Assembly: GCA_013297765.1 (NCBI GenBank)
Contig: JAAFID010000002.1
Span: forward strand, 1-57,093
From: Cytophagales bacterium
Lineage (GTDB): Bacteria; Bacteroidota; Bacteroidia; Cytophagales; Cytophagaceae
Direction of reading: 5' to 3'
Length of the DNA stretch: 57,093 nucleotides
Shown piece after piece: positions 8,835 through 17,587 of the stretch. A program made the translations under genes and the position numbers. Under the pieces are notes generated by a model. That model saw only the letters and a program-made list of their open reading frames with translations. It searched no databases and was not told the origin of the DNA. Position 1 is the stretch's first letter. Every line of letters starts with the position of its first letter.

Positions 8835-10289
8835 ATGGAACAGGCAATTAAAAACATACATCAGCGATTTACCAAACTATATATTGTAGCACTAAGTGCT
8901 GTAGCATTGCTCTCGGTGGTAGGGCAGGTATTGATACAGATAGCACTAAACGAGCAATCGACAGATGCCACAGTAGTAAACCTTGCTGGGCGACAAAGAA
9001 TGCTGAGCCAAAGAATATGTAAAAATGCACTATTGCTCACCTATAAAATAAAACCCGAAAACAAGCAAAAGCAACACAAAGAACTTGCAAAATCTATTCT
9101 ATCTTGGAAGCAAGTGCACTTGGGTTTGCAATCAAACTATCTAGACAGTGTGGGTGCTAAAACCGCAAATAGTGTGGCCACTGTCAATTTGTTCAAAATA
9201 ATAGAACCTCATTTTATAGCCATTTACGAAAGTGCAAACTGGCTCATTGATACTACCTATGCCCCCACCAATAACGAAGGCATAGCAAAGCTAGACACCA
9301 TATTGGCACACGAGCGAGCATTTTTGGAAGGCATGAACAACATCGTATTTCAGTACGATAAAGAGGCTAGAGAACACGTGGCCACCCTAAAGAATATTGA
9401 ATTATTATTGCTGTGCCTTACCCTGTTGATATTGATTATAGAGGGATTGCTGATTTTTCGCCCTGCGGTAAAAAAATTAAAACAGACCATGCAACAATTG
9501 ATTGCTTCTGAAACCAATGCCAATGCTATTAACCATGAATTAAATTTAGCAAATATAAATTTGAAAAAAACAGAACTGGAGTTAATCAAAGCCACGAACG
9601 AAAGGCACGAACAGCAAATGAGCGAGCAAAAAATACGTGCCTCATCGTTGCTAAAAGGGCAAGAAAGCGAGCGTAAACGTATCGCCAGAGAAATGCACGA
9701 TGGCATAGGGCAAATGCTTACAGCATTGAAACTTAACATCGAAAGCATATCGGCATTGCAACTGGATTACAGAAACAAAATACTGCTAGAAGATATACGC
9801 CAACTGGTGGGCAAAACCATAGCAGAAACCCGAACCATTGCCTTTGACCTAATGCCAACAGTACTGAATGATTTTGGCATCGTGTCGGCATTGAAACAAT
9901 TGGCCGACCAAGCAACCCGTAGCTCTGGTGCTGTTGTGTCTTTTGCCGGGGGCAATACTTTTGATAGATTAGACAAACATGTAGAAATAGGCCTGTATCG
10001 AATAGCCCAGGAGGCTATCAACAATGCGGTAAAATATGCACAAGCCAAAGAAATAACTATCTCCCTTTCTTTGAAAGGTAATTATCTATATCTTACTATT
10101 TCCGATGATGGAAAAGGATTTGATTTAAAAAAAATATTTTCAAATTTGGCAGAGAAGAAATTCAATAGAGGCATACACAACATGCAAGAAAGAACCAATT
10201 TGTTGGATGGGGAATTTAAACTGACCAGTGCTGAAGGCAAAGGCACGAAAATATTATCTAAAATACCAGTCAAATACCAACAAATATGA
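8835..10289 (+). CDS. NarX-like sensor histidine kinase (PilJ-type sensor domain)
   Basis: 484 residues. TM1 is about 15-38 and TM2 about 188-208, enclosing a roughly 150-residue periplasmic helical domain. That domain starts with VNLAGRQRMLSQRI (residues 48-61), the P-box-like signature of nitrate/nitrite sensors and PilJ domains. A coiled linker (about 210-275) leads to HisKA_3 with phospho-acceptor His288 (RKRIAREMHDGIGQML), then a HATPase_c domain with N-box EAINNAVKYA and G-box SDDGKGFD. This is the NarX/DegS-type kinase architecture. It overlaps the response regulator by ATGA and is followed by molybdenum-cofactor genes, so nitrate or nitrite is a reasonable guess for the ligand. The ligand itself is inferred. 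Confidence 0.9.
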   Translation: MEQAIKNIHQRFTKLYIVALSAVALLSVVGQVLIQIALNEQSTDATVVNLAGRQRMLSQRICKNALLLTYKIKPENKQKQHKELAKSILSWKQVHLGLQSNYLDSVGAKTANSVATVNLFKIIEPHFIAIYESANWLIDTTYAPTNNEGIAKLDTILAHERAFLEGMNNIVFQYDKEAREHVATLKNIELLLLCLTLLILIIEGLLIFRPAVKKLKQTMQQLIASETNANAINHELNLANINLKKTELELIKATNERHEQQMSEQKIRASSLLKGQESERKRIAREMHDGIGQMLTALKLNIESISALQLDYRNKILLEDIRQLVGKTIAETRTIAFDLMPTVLNDFGIVSALKQLADQATRSSGAVVSFAGGNTFDRLDKHVEIGLYRIAQEAINNAVKYAQAKEITISLSLKGNYLYLTISDDGKGFDLKKIFSNLAEKKFNRGIHNMQERTNLLDGEFKLTSAEGKGTKILSKIPVKYQQI

Positions 10290-10933
10290 ACCCCATAAGA
10301 GTAGTACTTGCCGATGATCATCATATTGTACGCAATGGAATTAAAATGATTGTGGAAGGCTCAGAAATAGAAATTATTGGCGAGGCAAGCAATGGCAACG
10401 AAGCCATAGCAGTCGTTCAAAAGATGAACCCAGATGTAGTGATGATGGATATTTCTATGCCACTAATGAATGGACTCGAAGCCACTAAAATTATTGAAAA
10501 ACAATTTCCCAGAACCAAAGCCCTCATGTTATCTATGTACGATAGCGAAGAGTATATATTGAGTGCTGTAGACGCTGGTGCTATTGGTTACTTGCTGAAA
10601 GATGCCCCAAAGGAAGAGATATTGAAAGCCATAAGAACAGTGGCAAAAGGTGAAAAATATTTTAATAGTTCGGTGTCAAATATTATCATTAATGGATATC
10701 TGAAATCGAAGCGAAATGCTGGTAGCGAGCAAGAAGAGCAAGCACTATTGTCTAGAAAAGAAATGGTAATTTTGAAATTGATTGTAGAAGGTATGAATAG
10801 CAGAGAAATAGCTGAAAACCTAGAGCTAAGCGTACGCACGGTAGATAACCATCGTGCCAATATGATGAAAAAGATGGGCGTAAAAAATGGTATAGAAATG
10901 GTGAAGCTAGCCATTGAGAAAAAATTAATATAA
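10286..10933 (+). CDS. NarL/FixJ-type response regulator
   Basis: 215 residues. The receiver domain (1-120) has the acidic pair D10/D11, phospho-acceptor D55 (VVMMDISMP) and the conserved Lys in GYLLKDA. The C-terminal LuxR-type helix-turn-helix (about 150-212) has LSRKEMVILKLIVEGMNSRE, then SVRTVDNHRANMMKKMGVKN. It overlaps the kinase by four bases (ATGA) and is surely its partner. It probably controls its own operon and genes for a molybdoenzyme elsewhere; no target site could be assigned. Confidence 0.95.
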   Translation: MNPIRVVLADDHHIVRNGIKMIVEGSEIEIIGEASNGNEAIAVVQKMNPDVVMMDISMPLMNGLEATKIIEKQFPRTKALMLSMYDSEEYILSAVDAGAIGYLLKDAPKEEILKAIRTVAKGEKYFNSSVSNIIINGYLKSKRNAGSEQEEQALLSRKEMVILKLIVEGMNSREIAENLELSVRTVDNHRANMMKKMGVKNGIEMVKLAIEKKLI

Positions 10934-10937
10934 TTCG

Positions 10938-11855
10938 ATGAGAGATATTACCCACAAACAAAGTTCGCTACGCACTGCTGCTGGGGAAGGCAGTGTTTAT
11001 TGCAGTGCAGCCACTATTGCTTTAATAGAAAACAATAAAATTCCGAAAGGAAATATATTTGAATTTGCCCGTGCGGCGGCTTTTATGGCTGCAAAAAATA
11101 CTGGACATATATTGCCACATTGCCACCCAGTAGGCATTGATGGTATGGAAGTATTATTTGAAATAGAAAATAATACGCAGCGACCTAGAATAATCATTAA
11201 ATCGGAGGCTAAATCTATAGGGCGTACAGGTATTGAAATGGAAGTATTGACTGCCATATCGGTTGCCGCACTCACCATATACGACATGCTGAAGCCAGTA
11301 GATACAGAACTAGAGATAGGCAGCATAAAACTACTAGATAAAAAAGGTGGGAAAACTGACAAGAAGAAATATTTCAGCACACCACCTAGTTGTGGGGTGT
11401 TAGTTTGCTCTAGCTCTATAGCACAAGCACAACGCCCAGATACTGCTGGGCAGCAAGCGGTAGCTATGTTAAAAACTTTTAACGTTACCGCCATTGATTA
11501 CAAAATAGTAGCAGACGACACCGCTCTAATTCAATCGCAAATAAAAGAGTGGGTAGCGGCCGATGTGCATTTTATATTTACTGTAGGTGGCACTGGCATA
11601 GGCATTGCCAACCATGCGGTAGATACTGTAAAAGCAATGATAGAACGAGAGACCCTAGGCATTTGCGAAGCCATGTACGCTCATGGTCAAATGCGTTCGC
11701 CCCTAGCCATGATGTCTAGATCAGTGGCGGGAAGCATAGGGGCAACAATGATAGTAACGCTACCCGGTAGCAGCGATGGAGTAAGAGAAAGCCTCGAAGC
11801 CATACTGCCAGGCGTATTTCATGCAAGAAAAATGTTGAAAAATACAGCAAGCTAA
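10938..11855 (+). CDS. moaCB: Fused MoaC-MoaB molybdenum cofactor protein
   Basis: 305 residues, two enzymes in one chain. Residues 1-150 are MoaC, cyclic pyranopterin monophosphate synthase: LPHCHPVGID holds the catalytic-site histidines, and GIEMEVLTAISVAALTIYDM then LKPVD is the conserved C-terminal block. Residues 150-305 are MoaB/MogA, which adenylylates molybdopterin: VCSSSIAQAQRPDTAGQQAV, then TVGGTGIG and the later LPGSSDGVRE. The fusion is known in Bacteroidota. It starts 4 bases after the response regulator and ends 6 bases before moeA, so it is in the same transcript. MoaA, MoaD and MoaE are not in the window. Confidence 0.95.
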   Translation: MRDITHKQSSLRTAAGEGSVYCSAATIALIENNKIPKGNIFEFARAAAFMAAKNTGHILPHCHPVGIDGMEVLFEIENNTQRPRIIIKSEAKSIGRTGIEMEVLTAISVAALTIYDMLKPVDTELEIGSIKLLDKKGGKTDKKKYFSTPPSCGVLVCSSSIAQAQRPDTAGQQAVAMLKTFNVTAIDYKIVADDTALIQSQIKEWVAADVHFIFTVGGTGIGIANHAVDTVKAMIERETLGICEAMYAHGQMRSPLAMMSRSVAGSIGATMIVTLPGSSDGVRESLEAILPGVFHARKMLKNTAS

Positions 11856-11861
11856 ACTTAC

Positions 11862-13058
11862 ATGAAGCAGTTTATCACCGTACAAGAGGCACAGCAATTG
11901 ATTGCCCAAGAAGCAAGGGGTTGGGGAACTGAAACCGTGCTTTTGCAAAATTCTTTTCAGCGTACCTTGGCAGCAACTATTATGGCCGATAGAGATTACC
12001 CGCCTTTCAACCGTGCAGCCATGGATGGTATTGCCATTCGCAGCGAAGATTTTTTAGATCTTAAATTGACCAGTTTCCATATCGTAGCAGAATTGCTGGC
12101 AGGTACATCTACACCACATATACTTGATGCTGGGCAATGTTTCCGTATTATGACAGGTGCTGCAGTACCAAGCTGTGCCAATGCCGTGGTAAAGATAGAA
12201 GACTGCGTGTTGAAAGACACTACCGCAGTAATTGCACCCGACACCAAAATCAGGCCTTGGCTAAATATAGCCCTGCAAGGCGAGGACGCTAAGGCTAAAC
12301 AAGCAATTTTACAAAAAGGTACTCTCATCAACGCAACTGTACTTGCAGCCCTAGCAAGCGTGGGCAAATATGAAGTATCGGTATTGAAGAAACCCTCGGT
12401 GGCCATTATAGCTACAGGCAACGAAATAGTAAATGTTGATGCCGCCGCTAAGCCGCATCAAATTCGCAATTCTAATACTTATGCTTTGCTGGGTTTGCTG
12501 CAATCGCTGGGCATTGAAGTAACCCAACATCATTTGGTCGATGATGACCTTGGGAGACTAGAGCAAACCCTACAAGCAGCAATGGGTTGCGATGTGGTCA
12601 TTATTACTGGCGGGGTATCTATGGGCACTGCCGACTATGTGCCACAGGTGTTAGAGGCCAACGGGGTGCGGCCTATTTTTCACAAAGTGAAAATAAAACC
12701 TGGAAAACCTATATGGTTTGGGAGCAATGGATATACTACAGTATTTGCATTGCCAGGCAACCCCATGTCGGTGCAGACCACCTTCCAAGTTTTTGTAGCA
12801 CCCTATTTACAGTTAGGCATGCAGCAAACACCCAAACCAGCCATATATTTACCATTGGCCATTGCTAAAAAGCAACGAGTAGCTTTAGACGAATATTTCC
12901 CTTGTACACTAGTGGGGCAGCCGAGCAGTGTTTTGCCGTTGCCGCACAATGGTTCGGGCGACATTATTTCCAACATTGCTGCCCACGGTATTGCACGGCA
13001 TGTAGCCGATAGTGGCAATCTAGCGGCAGGGGTCGCAGTGGAATACATCGCTTGGTGA
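11862..13058 (+). CDS. moeA: Molybdopterin molybdenumtransferase
   Basis: 398 residues, typical length. It inserts molybdate into adenylylated molybdopterin, the step after MoaB/MogA, in the cytoplasm. Landmarks: the N-terminal MoeA segment with DRDYPPFNRAAMDGIAIRSE, central VAIIATGNEIV, then VVIITGGVSMGTADYV, and the C-terminal ALPGNPMSV loop. It is the last gene of the kinase-regulator-moaCB-moeA operon, six bases after moaCB. No clear terminator follows; the next gene converges on it. Confidence 0.95.
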   Translation: MKQFITVQEAQQLIAQEARGWGTETVLLQNSFQRTLAATIMADRDYPPFNRAAMDGIAIRSEDFLDLKLTSFHIVAELLAGTSTPHILDAGQCFRIMTGAAVPSCANAVVKIEDCVLKDTTAVIAPDTKIRPWLNIALQGEDAKAKQAILQKGTLINATVLAALASVGKYEVSVLKKPSVAIIATGNEIVNVDAAAKPHQIRNSNTYALLGLLQSLGIEVTQHHLVDDDLGRLEQTLQAAMGCDVVIITGGVSMGTADYVPQVLEANGVRPIFHKVKIKPGKPIWFGSNGYTTVFALPGNPMSVQTTFQVFVAPYLQLGMQQTPKPAIYLPLAIAKKQRVALDEYFPCTLVGQPSSVLPLPHNGSGDIISNIAAHGIARHVADSGNLAAGVAVEYIAW

Positions 13059-13120
13059 TTTGTGCCATTGACCTAGTGAAATAGACAATAAACGTGGGTT
13101 GTGTAGGTTAGGGGAGTTGA

Positions 13121-13786
13121 TTATTCAACCAAACTCTTCATATCTACACTCTTCTTCAGTTTATTATTCCAAAAAATGATGTATAGTATCCCTAAAATGG
13201 TGGGCAATATCCAAACTATGGTGGTATGAATATGTAAGCCTGCCACTAAAAATGCAGTAATGGAAGCTATTAATGCCCCTATCATTCGCCCCAAGTGATT
13301 TTTTAACCACTTATTTTTCTGTTTTTGAAATGTGCTAAAAGTTTGAAAATCTCTTACCGACAAAAACATTCCTAACCCGCCAAAAAGAGCATACAATACA
13401 TTATCTCCTTTATGCTGAAATTGATTGACAACGGCAATAGCAATCATGAACAATGAAGCCATAAGCATGGTACTGGAAATGGCTATATCAATCCAGTCTG
13501 CTTTCATTTTAGCCTGGTCTTTTAGTGTTAATGCTCGGTTTCCTGCCAGTACTAGATAAATGGTAAATATACCAATGAGAAATAAAAACAAGTTCTCATG
13601 ATTTGGCATTCGTGCAATAAAAACAGAAATAAGAGCACTAATAGCAATGGAATAGGAGAATGTTTTTCCTGATTTTTTGTGGATTGGTTCACCTTTCTTT
13701 ACTACAATACCTACCAATCCTGATACGAGACCTAGCCCTCCCAAAAATGCGTGAATATATATTAAAATTTTGATAGGAAGTTCCAT
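13121..13786 (-). CDS. Integral membrane protein, DUF2306-like
   Basis: 221 residues with about six or seven predicted membrane helices. The N-terminal ILIYIHAFLGGLGLVSGLVG is followed by GEPIHKKSGKTFSYSIAISA; the His and Gly spacing in a loop after the first helix resembles DUF2306-type membrane proteins. Function unknown. Its start codon lies inside the end of the upstream gene (25-bp overlap), so translation of the two may be coupled. Confidence 0.7.
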   Translation of the reverse strand: MELPIKILIYIHAFLGGLGLVSGLVGIVVKKGEPIHKKSGKTFSYSIAISALISVFIARMPNHENLFLFLIGIFTIYLVLAGNRALTLKDQAKMKADWIDIAISSTMLMASLFMIAIAVVNQFQHKGDNVLYALFGGLGMFLSVRDFQTFSTFQKQKNKWLKNHLGRMIGALIASITAFLVAGLHIHTTIVWILPTILGILYIIFWNNKLKKSVDMKSLVE

Positions 13787-14055
13787 GAATTACAACTTTT
13801 GGTAGGATACAAATAATCTAATGGGTTATTAACTATATATTCCCCTAGAAGTTCAAAAGCTTTTTTATTACGATTTAGTTCAATTAACAAATCAGCTTTT
13901 TTTAATTTTAAAGAGTCATTTGCCGCAATTTTTTTTATTTGCTTATTGACCACTTTTAAAGAATCCTTGTAAGATTTCAAATTTATATACTCTTGTGCTT
14001 TCAAAATTGTCATTGAAAATAAGAGTAATAAAATAATTAAATTTTTATATCTCAT
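13762..14055 (-). CDS. Small secreted protein, possibly truncated
   Basis: 97 residues. A signal peptide (MRYKNLIILLLLFSMTILKA, then Q) precedes a Lys/Leu-rich helical segment with a TPR-like look (LKLKKADLLIELNRNKKAFE, then LLGEYIVNNP). The last ten residues (CNSWNFLSKF) are simply the out-of-frame reading of the next gene's start. This suggests the protein once continued and was cut by a deletion or frameshift that joined it to the membrane protein gene. Family not recognised. Confidence 0.5.
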   Translation of the reverse strand: MRYKNLIILLLLFSMTILKAQEYINLKSYKDSLKVVNKQIKKIAANDSLKLKKADLLIELNRNKKAFELLGEYIVNNPLDYLYPTKSCNSWNFLSKF

Positions 14056-14247
14056 TTAGTCTTTATTATAGCAATGGGTGCAAAAAGAAGTTGCACTTTT
14101 AAATTGAATTTATATCTGCAAATTTGAATTAAGAAGTTATATGTCAGATATCAACAGAAATTATTAACCCAAATAATAGTTTATCTTCTCTCGCTCCCAA
14201 AACTATTTAACATTAATGTTTGCCAATAATTATATCTAACTAACCAA

Positions 14248-15891
14248 CTACAACGACACCCCTCTTTTCCAAGGTATAAAATCATCTTGACCTAGCAGTA
14301 CCGATTTTGGTTTTATTTCACCACTTGCAACAGCAATACAATATTCAAGAATGCTTTCGCCCATTTCCTCAATACTTTGCTCCCCACGAATTATTGCACC
14401 TGTGTCTATATCAATAATATCAGGCATTCGGGTTGCCAAAGCGGTATTGGTCGCCACTTTTATTACAGGGCATACTGGGTTGCCAGTAGGCGTACCTAGC
14501 CCTGTAGTAAACAATATTAATGTTGCCCCAGCGGCAGCCTTGCCCGTAGTCGCCTCCACATCATTACCCGGAGTACACACTAGGTTTAGCCCAGGTTTTT
14601 TGGCTCGTTCGGTATAGTCTAGCACATCGGCTACGGGTGCTGTGCCTCCTTTTTTGGCTGCACCAGCAGATTTAATAGCGTCTGTAATCAACCCATCTTT
14701 TATATTGCCAGGCGAGGGATTCATGTCGAAGCCAGAACCCACCGCTTGGGCTTGTGCAGAATAATTCCGCATAAGATGAATAAATTTGTCGGCTGTAGTA
14801 GTATCTACACATCGATTTACCAACTCTTGTTCTACGCCATTCAGTTCGGGAAACTCTGCCAGCAATACAGTACCACCCAGCCCCACCAATAGGTCGGCAG
14901 CATAGCCCACGGCTGGGTTGGCTGATATACCAGAGAACCCATCAGACCCGCCGCACTTTACACCTATGGTTAGTTTGCTCAACGGTGCAGGCTGGCGTTC
15001 ATATTTATTGACCTCTACCAATTCTAAAAAGGTGTGCTGAATAGCATGCAAAATCAGCTCTTCTTCACTTTCTCGCTGCTGCTGTTCGTAGCATAAAAGC
15101 GGTTTGTTGAAGTGTGGATTTATCCTAAAAATATCTTTTTTCAAATGCTCAATTTGCAAATGCTGACAACCTAGGCTAAGCAATGTAACCCCAGCCACGT
15201 TGGGGTGATTGGCATAGGCAGCAAGCAATGCACTTAATGTTTCTGAATCTTGTCGTGTACCACCACAGCCTCCTTGATGATTTAGAAACTTGATGCCATC
15301 TACGTTGGGAAACAATTGGGCAGTATGCAGGTCTTCTTCTAGCAACTGCATATCAACATTGGCAGGGTCTATACCACTTTTGTAAAGGTCTACCAGTTTT
15401 TGAGTTTTGGCTTTGTATTTATCAGCCACATTGTAGCCAAGTGCGGTGTGTAGGGCTTCCCGTATCACATCTAGATTTCTATTTTCACAAAATACGGTGG
15501 GTATAAATAACCAATAGTTGGCCGTGCCTACACTTCTATCCTCACGATGGTAGCCTTGGAAGGTGCGGTGAGCAAACTTAGCAACACCATCTGGTGCCTG
15601 CCATTGGTAAGCCATAGTTTTTTCGTGGTAAGCCTCTGCAGCATGTTTCAGGTTTTGTGTAGAGATCAATGCCCCTCTTTTAATGGGCTGTGTGGCTTTG
15701 CCTACCACTACTCCATACATTTTTAGCAAATCATTGGTCTCAAAATCTTGGGTGGCAAATTTATGTTTGGCAGCAATTTTTTCTTGAATGCTGTACGACT
15801 CATTTTCCCAAACGACCACTTCACCCGCCGCTAAATCTGCCAAGGCAACAATCATATCATCATTGGCATTTACTTTTAATATTTTTTTCAT
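14248..15891 (-). CDS. UxaA-family (altronate dehydratase-like) sugar acid dehydratase
   Basis: 547 residues counted from MKKILKVN at 15891. The longer frame to 15936 would overlap the preceding SDR gene and adds a non-conserved tail. Residues 1-85 are a SAF domain; the rest is the UxaA/GarD catalytic region (GYHREDRSVGTANYWLFIPT, then NHQGGCGGTRQDSE, VGVKCGGSDGFSGI-like VKCGGSDGFSGI, then FDMNPSPGNIKDGL and GTPTGNPVCPVIKV). These are metal-dependent dehydratases of hexonates. At the end of an operon with a fucosidase, mutarotase, two SDRs and a lactonase, the best inference is dehydration of L-fuconate to 2-keto-3-deoxy-L-fuconate, not altronate. No hexuronate genes are nearby. Confidence 0.85.
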   Translation of the reverse strand: MKKILKVNANDDMIVALADLAAGEVVVWENESYSIQEKIAAKHKFATQDFETNDLLKMYGVVVGKATQPIKRGALISTQNLKHAAEAYHEKTMAYQWQAPDGVAKFAHRTFQGYHREDRSVGTANYWLFIPTVFCENRNLDVIREALHTALGYNVADKYKAKTQKLVDLYKSGIDPANVDMQLLEEDLHTAQLFPNVDGIKFLNHQGGCGGTRQDSETLSALLAAYANHPNVAGVTLLSLGCQHLQIEHLKKDIFRINPHFNKPLLCYEQQQRESEEELILHAIQHTFLELVEVNKYERQPAPLSKLTIGVKCGGSDGFSGISANPAVGYAADLLVGLGGTVLLAEFPELNGVEQELVNRCVDTTTADKFIHLMRNYSAQAQAVGSGFDMNPSPGNIKDGLITDAIKSAGAAKKGGTAPVADVLDYTERAKKPGLNLVCTPGNDVEATTGKAAAGATLILFTTGLGTPTGNPVCPVIKVATNTALATRMPDIIDIDTGAIIRGEQSIEEMGESILEYCIAVASGEIKPKSVLLGQDDFIPWKRGVSL

Positions 15892-15904
15892 AAATAATTT
15901 TAAC

Positions 15905-16684
15905 TTAAATAACCCTATCCAAATGTGTATAGCCACCGTCTACGTAAAGGTGTTGCCCTGTGATATGAGCGGCTTTTGAGGAGCTAAGGAACAAAGCCAT
16001 ATTGGCTATTTCTTCGGAAGTAGTAAATCGCTTTCCCAATGGAATGTTGTCGGTAATTGATTTTAACTTTTCCTCTGGGTTGGCAAATGTCTTTATCCAT
16101 GAGTCGTACAGTGGAGTGTACACTTCTGCTGGTATGATGGCGTTTACCCTAATGTTGTCTGGTATCAATTCTACTGCCCACTCTCTGGTAAGTGCCATCT
16201 GTGCACCTTTGGCGGCTACATAACCCGAAGTATTGCCCTGACCAGTAACCGCAGCTTTTGAAGCAATATTGATGATATTCCCTTGTGTCTTTTTTAAATA
16301 GGGCAAGGCGTAATGTGCCATGGAATAATAGTGAGTCAAATTGTTATTGACCGATTCCTGAAACGCTTCGGGGTTGCCATGTGTCAAACCTATGCCATCA
16401 TTGCGACCTGCATTGTTTACCACACAATCTATTCGTCCAAATTTAGCTACTACTTTTGCCACGGCAACTTCACAATCTGCAATATTGGTCAATTCTGTTT
16501 TTATAAAAATATAATTTTCAGTGTAGCCTTGCAAAAAATCTAGCAATACTTCGTCTTCAATCAATCTTCTTCCGATTATGGCCACGTTTGCACCCTCTTG
16601 CAAAGCACCTTTAGAGATAGCCTCGCCAATGCCAGAGCCACCGCCAGTAACTATAAATACTTTTCCCTTTAATTCTAAATCCAT
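15905..16684 (-). CDS. SDR oxidoreductase of the fucose operon (first of two)
   Basis: 259 residues, classical short-chain dehydrogenase. The cofactor motif is VTGGGSGIG (about 12-20), then NNAG, catalytic Ser in NIASKAA and Tyr/Lys in GYVAAK; the C-terminus HLYVDGGYTHLDRV is typical. Strand beta-2 ends in IIGRR with no acidic residue, which points to NADP(H) preference or broad use. In the non-phosphorylating fucose pathway two SDRs are needed: L-fucose 1-dehydrogenase and 2-keto-3-deoxy-L-fuconate 4-dehydrogenase. Lying next to the dehydratase, this one may be the latter, but the assignment is uncertain. It is 12 bases after the amidohydrolase and 13 before the UxaA-like start. Confidence 0.85.
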   Translation of the reverse strand: MDLELKGKVFIVTGGGSGIGEAISKGALQEGANVAIIGRRLIEDEVLLDFLQGYTENYIFIKTELTNIADCEVAVAKVVAKFGRIDCVVNNAGRNDGIGLTHGNPEAFQESVNNNLTHYYSMAHYALPYLKKTQGNIINIASKAAVTGQGNTSGYVAAKGAQMALTREWAVELIPDNIRVNAIIPAEVYTPLYDSWIKTFANPEEKLKSITDNIPLGKRFTTSEEIANMALFLSSSKAAHITGQHLYVDGGYTHLDRVI

Positions 16685-16695
16685 ATTTTATAATT

Positions 16696-17580
16696 TTATA
16701 AATTGTAAAATTTCACTGCATTTTTGTATCTAATTTTATTCTGATTAGCAACCGAAAGCGTGCTTATAAAATCATTGACTAAGTGATAAACCCCTTTATA
16801 GTCACTCGCCAGCAGACATACTGGCCAGTCTGAGCCATACATCAACCTATCTGCACCGAAAGTTTCGTAAACTACTGCCAATACTTCTTTAAAATCTTGT
16901 GCTTTCCATTGTTTCCAATGGGCTTCTGTAACCATGCCCGATAGCTTGCAAGATACATTTTTATTGGGCTTGAATTTTTGAATGTCATTTTTCCATTTTT
17001 CAATCTGCTGCCCTTTAATATCAGGCTTGGCAATATGATTTATCACAAAAGGTTGGCTAGGCAAATCATTTACCAAATTCCATGCTTCGGCTAATAAATG
17101 TGGTTTTATGAGCAAGTCATAAGTAAAATCTGTACCAAGCATAGCAATAGCATGAGCGAAAAACACGTTCCGCATGAACCCTTTTGGTTTGTCTTGAATG
17201 ATGTGACGAAAGCCTTTTAATTTTTTAAATTTTCGTAGTTTGGCATATTGTTTTTCTACCTCAAGGTCATTCCAATCTACCCAACCTACTACGCCAGCTA
17301 TCATTGGGTTTGTGGCGGCATGTGCCAGCAAAAACATTGTTTCTTCCATAGATTCCCTTGCCTGCACTGCAATACAGCGATGGTTGGGGATTTCCATAGA
17401 TGTATTAGCCGTTGCTAAAGGAAAATTTTCTGGTAAATAATCTTGTCTTAGAATTTTCATCTCGTCGGTAATCCAAGCAAAATCGGGACTTTTTGCATCG
17501 TATTGCCAAAAATGAACATGCGTATCGATGAGCTCGGTGGTGGCGATGGTATCACCAAAATTGGATACGGTTTCTAACAT
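16696..17580 (-). CDS. Amidohydrolase-2 family lactonase, probable L-fuconolactonase
   Basis: 294 residues, PF04909-type TIM-barrel hydrolase. The metal-binding IDTHVHFW is at about residues 18-25; other landmarks are FVINHIAKPD, CKLSGMVTEA and the C-terminal YGSDWPVC with the catalytic Asp. Members beside sugar dehydrogenases hydrolyse aldono-lactones such as L-fucono-1,5-lactone or L-rhamnono-lactone. Between the two SDRs of a fucosidase operon, hydrolysis of L-fuconolactone to L-fuconate is the natural role. Cytoplasmic, no signal peptide. Confidence 0.85.
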   Translation of the reverse strand: MLETVSNFGDTIATTELIDTHVHFWQYDAKSPDFAWITDEMKILRQDYLPENFPLATANTSMEIPNHRCIAVQARESMEETMFLLAHAATNPMIAGVVGWVDWNDLEVEKQYAKLRKFKKLKGFRHIIQDKPKGFMRNVFFAHAIAMLGTDFTYDLLIKPHLLAEAWNLVNDLPSQPFVINHIAKPDIKGQQIEKWKNDIQKFKPNKNVSCKLSGMVTEAHWKQWKAQDFKEVLAVVYETFGADRLMYGSDWPVCLLASDYKGVYHLVNDFISTLSVANQNKIRYKNAVKFYNL

Positions 17581-17587
17581 GGTTATT

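Noticed and set aside
9350-9748. 132-codon minus-strand ORF inside the histidine kinase gene
   Set aside because: Shadow of the coding strand; Ser/Cys-rich with no recognisable domain.
14248-15891. Assignment as altronate dehydratase of hexuronate breakdown
   Set aside because: No uronate isomerase, altronate oxidoreductase or KDG kinase gene lies nearby, whereas every neighbour fits L-fucose.
15892-15936. Upstream extension of the UxaA-like gene (MAIHIWIGLFKLKLF...)
   Set aside because: It overlaps the end of the preceding SDR gene and is not family-like; MKKILKVN at 15891 begins the SAF domain.
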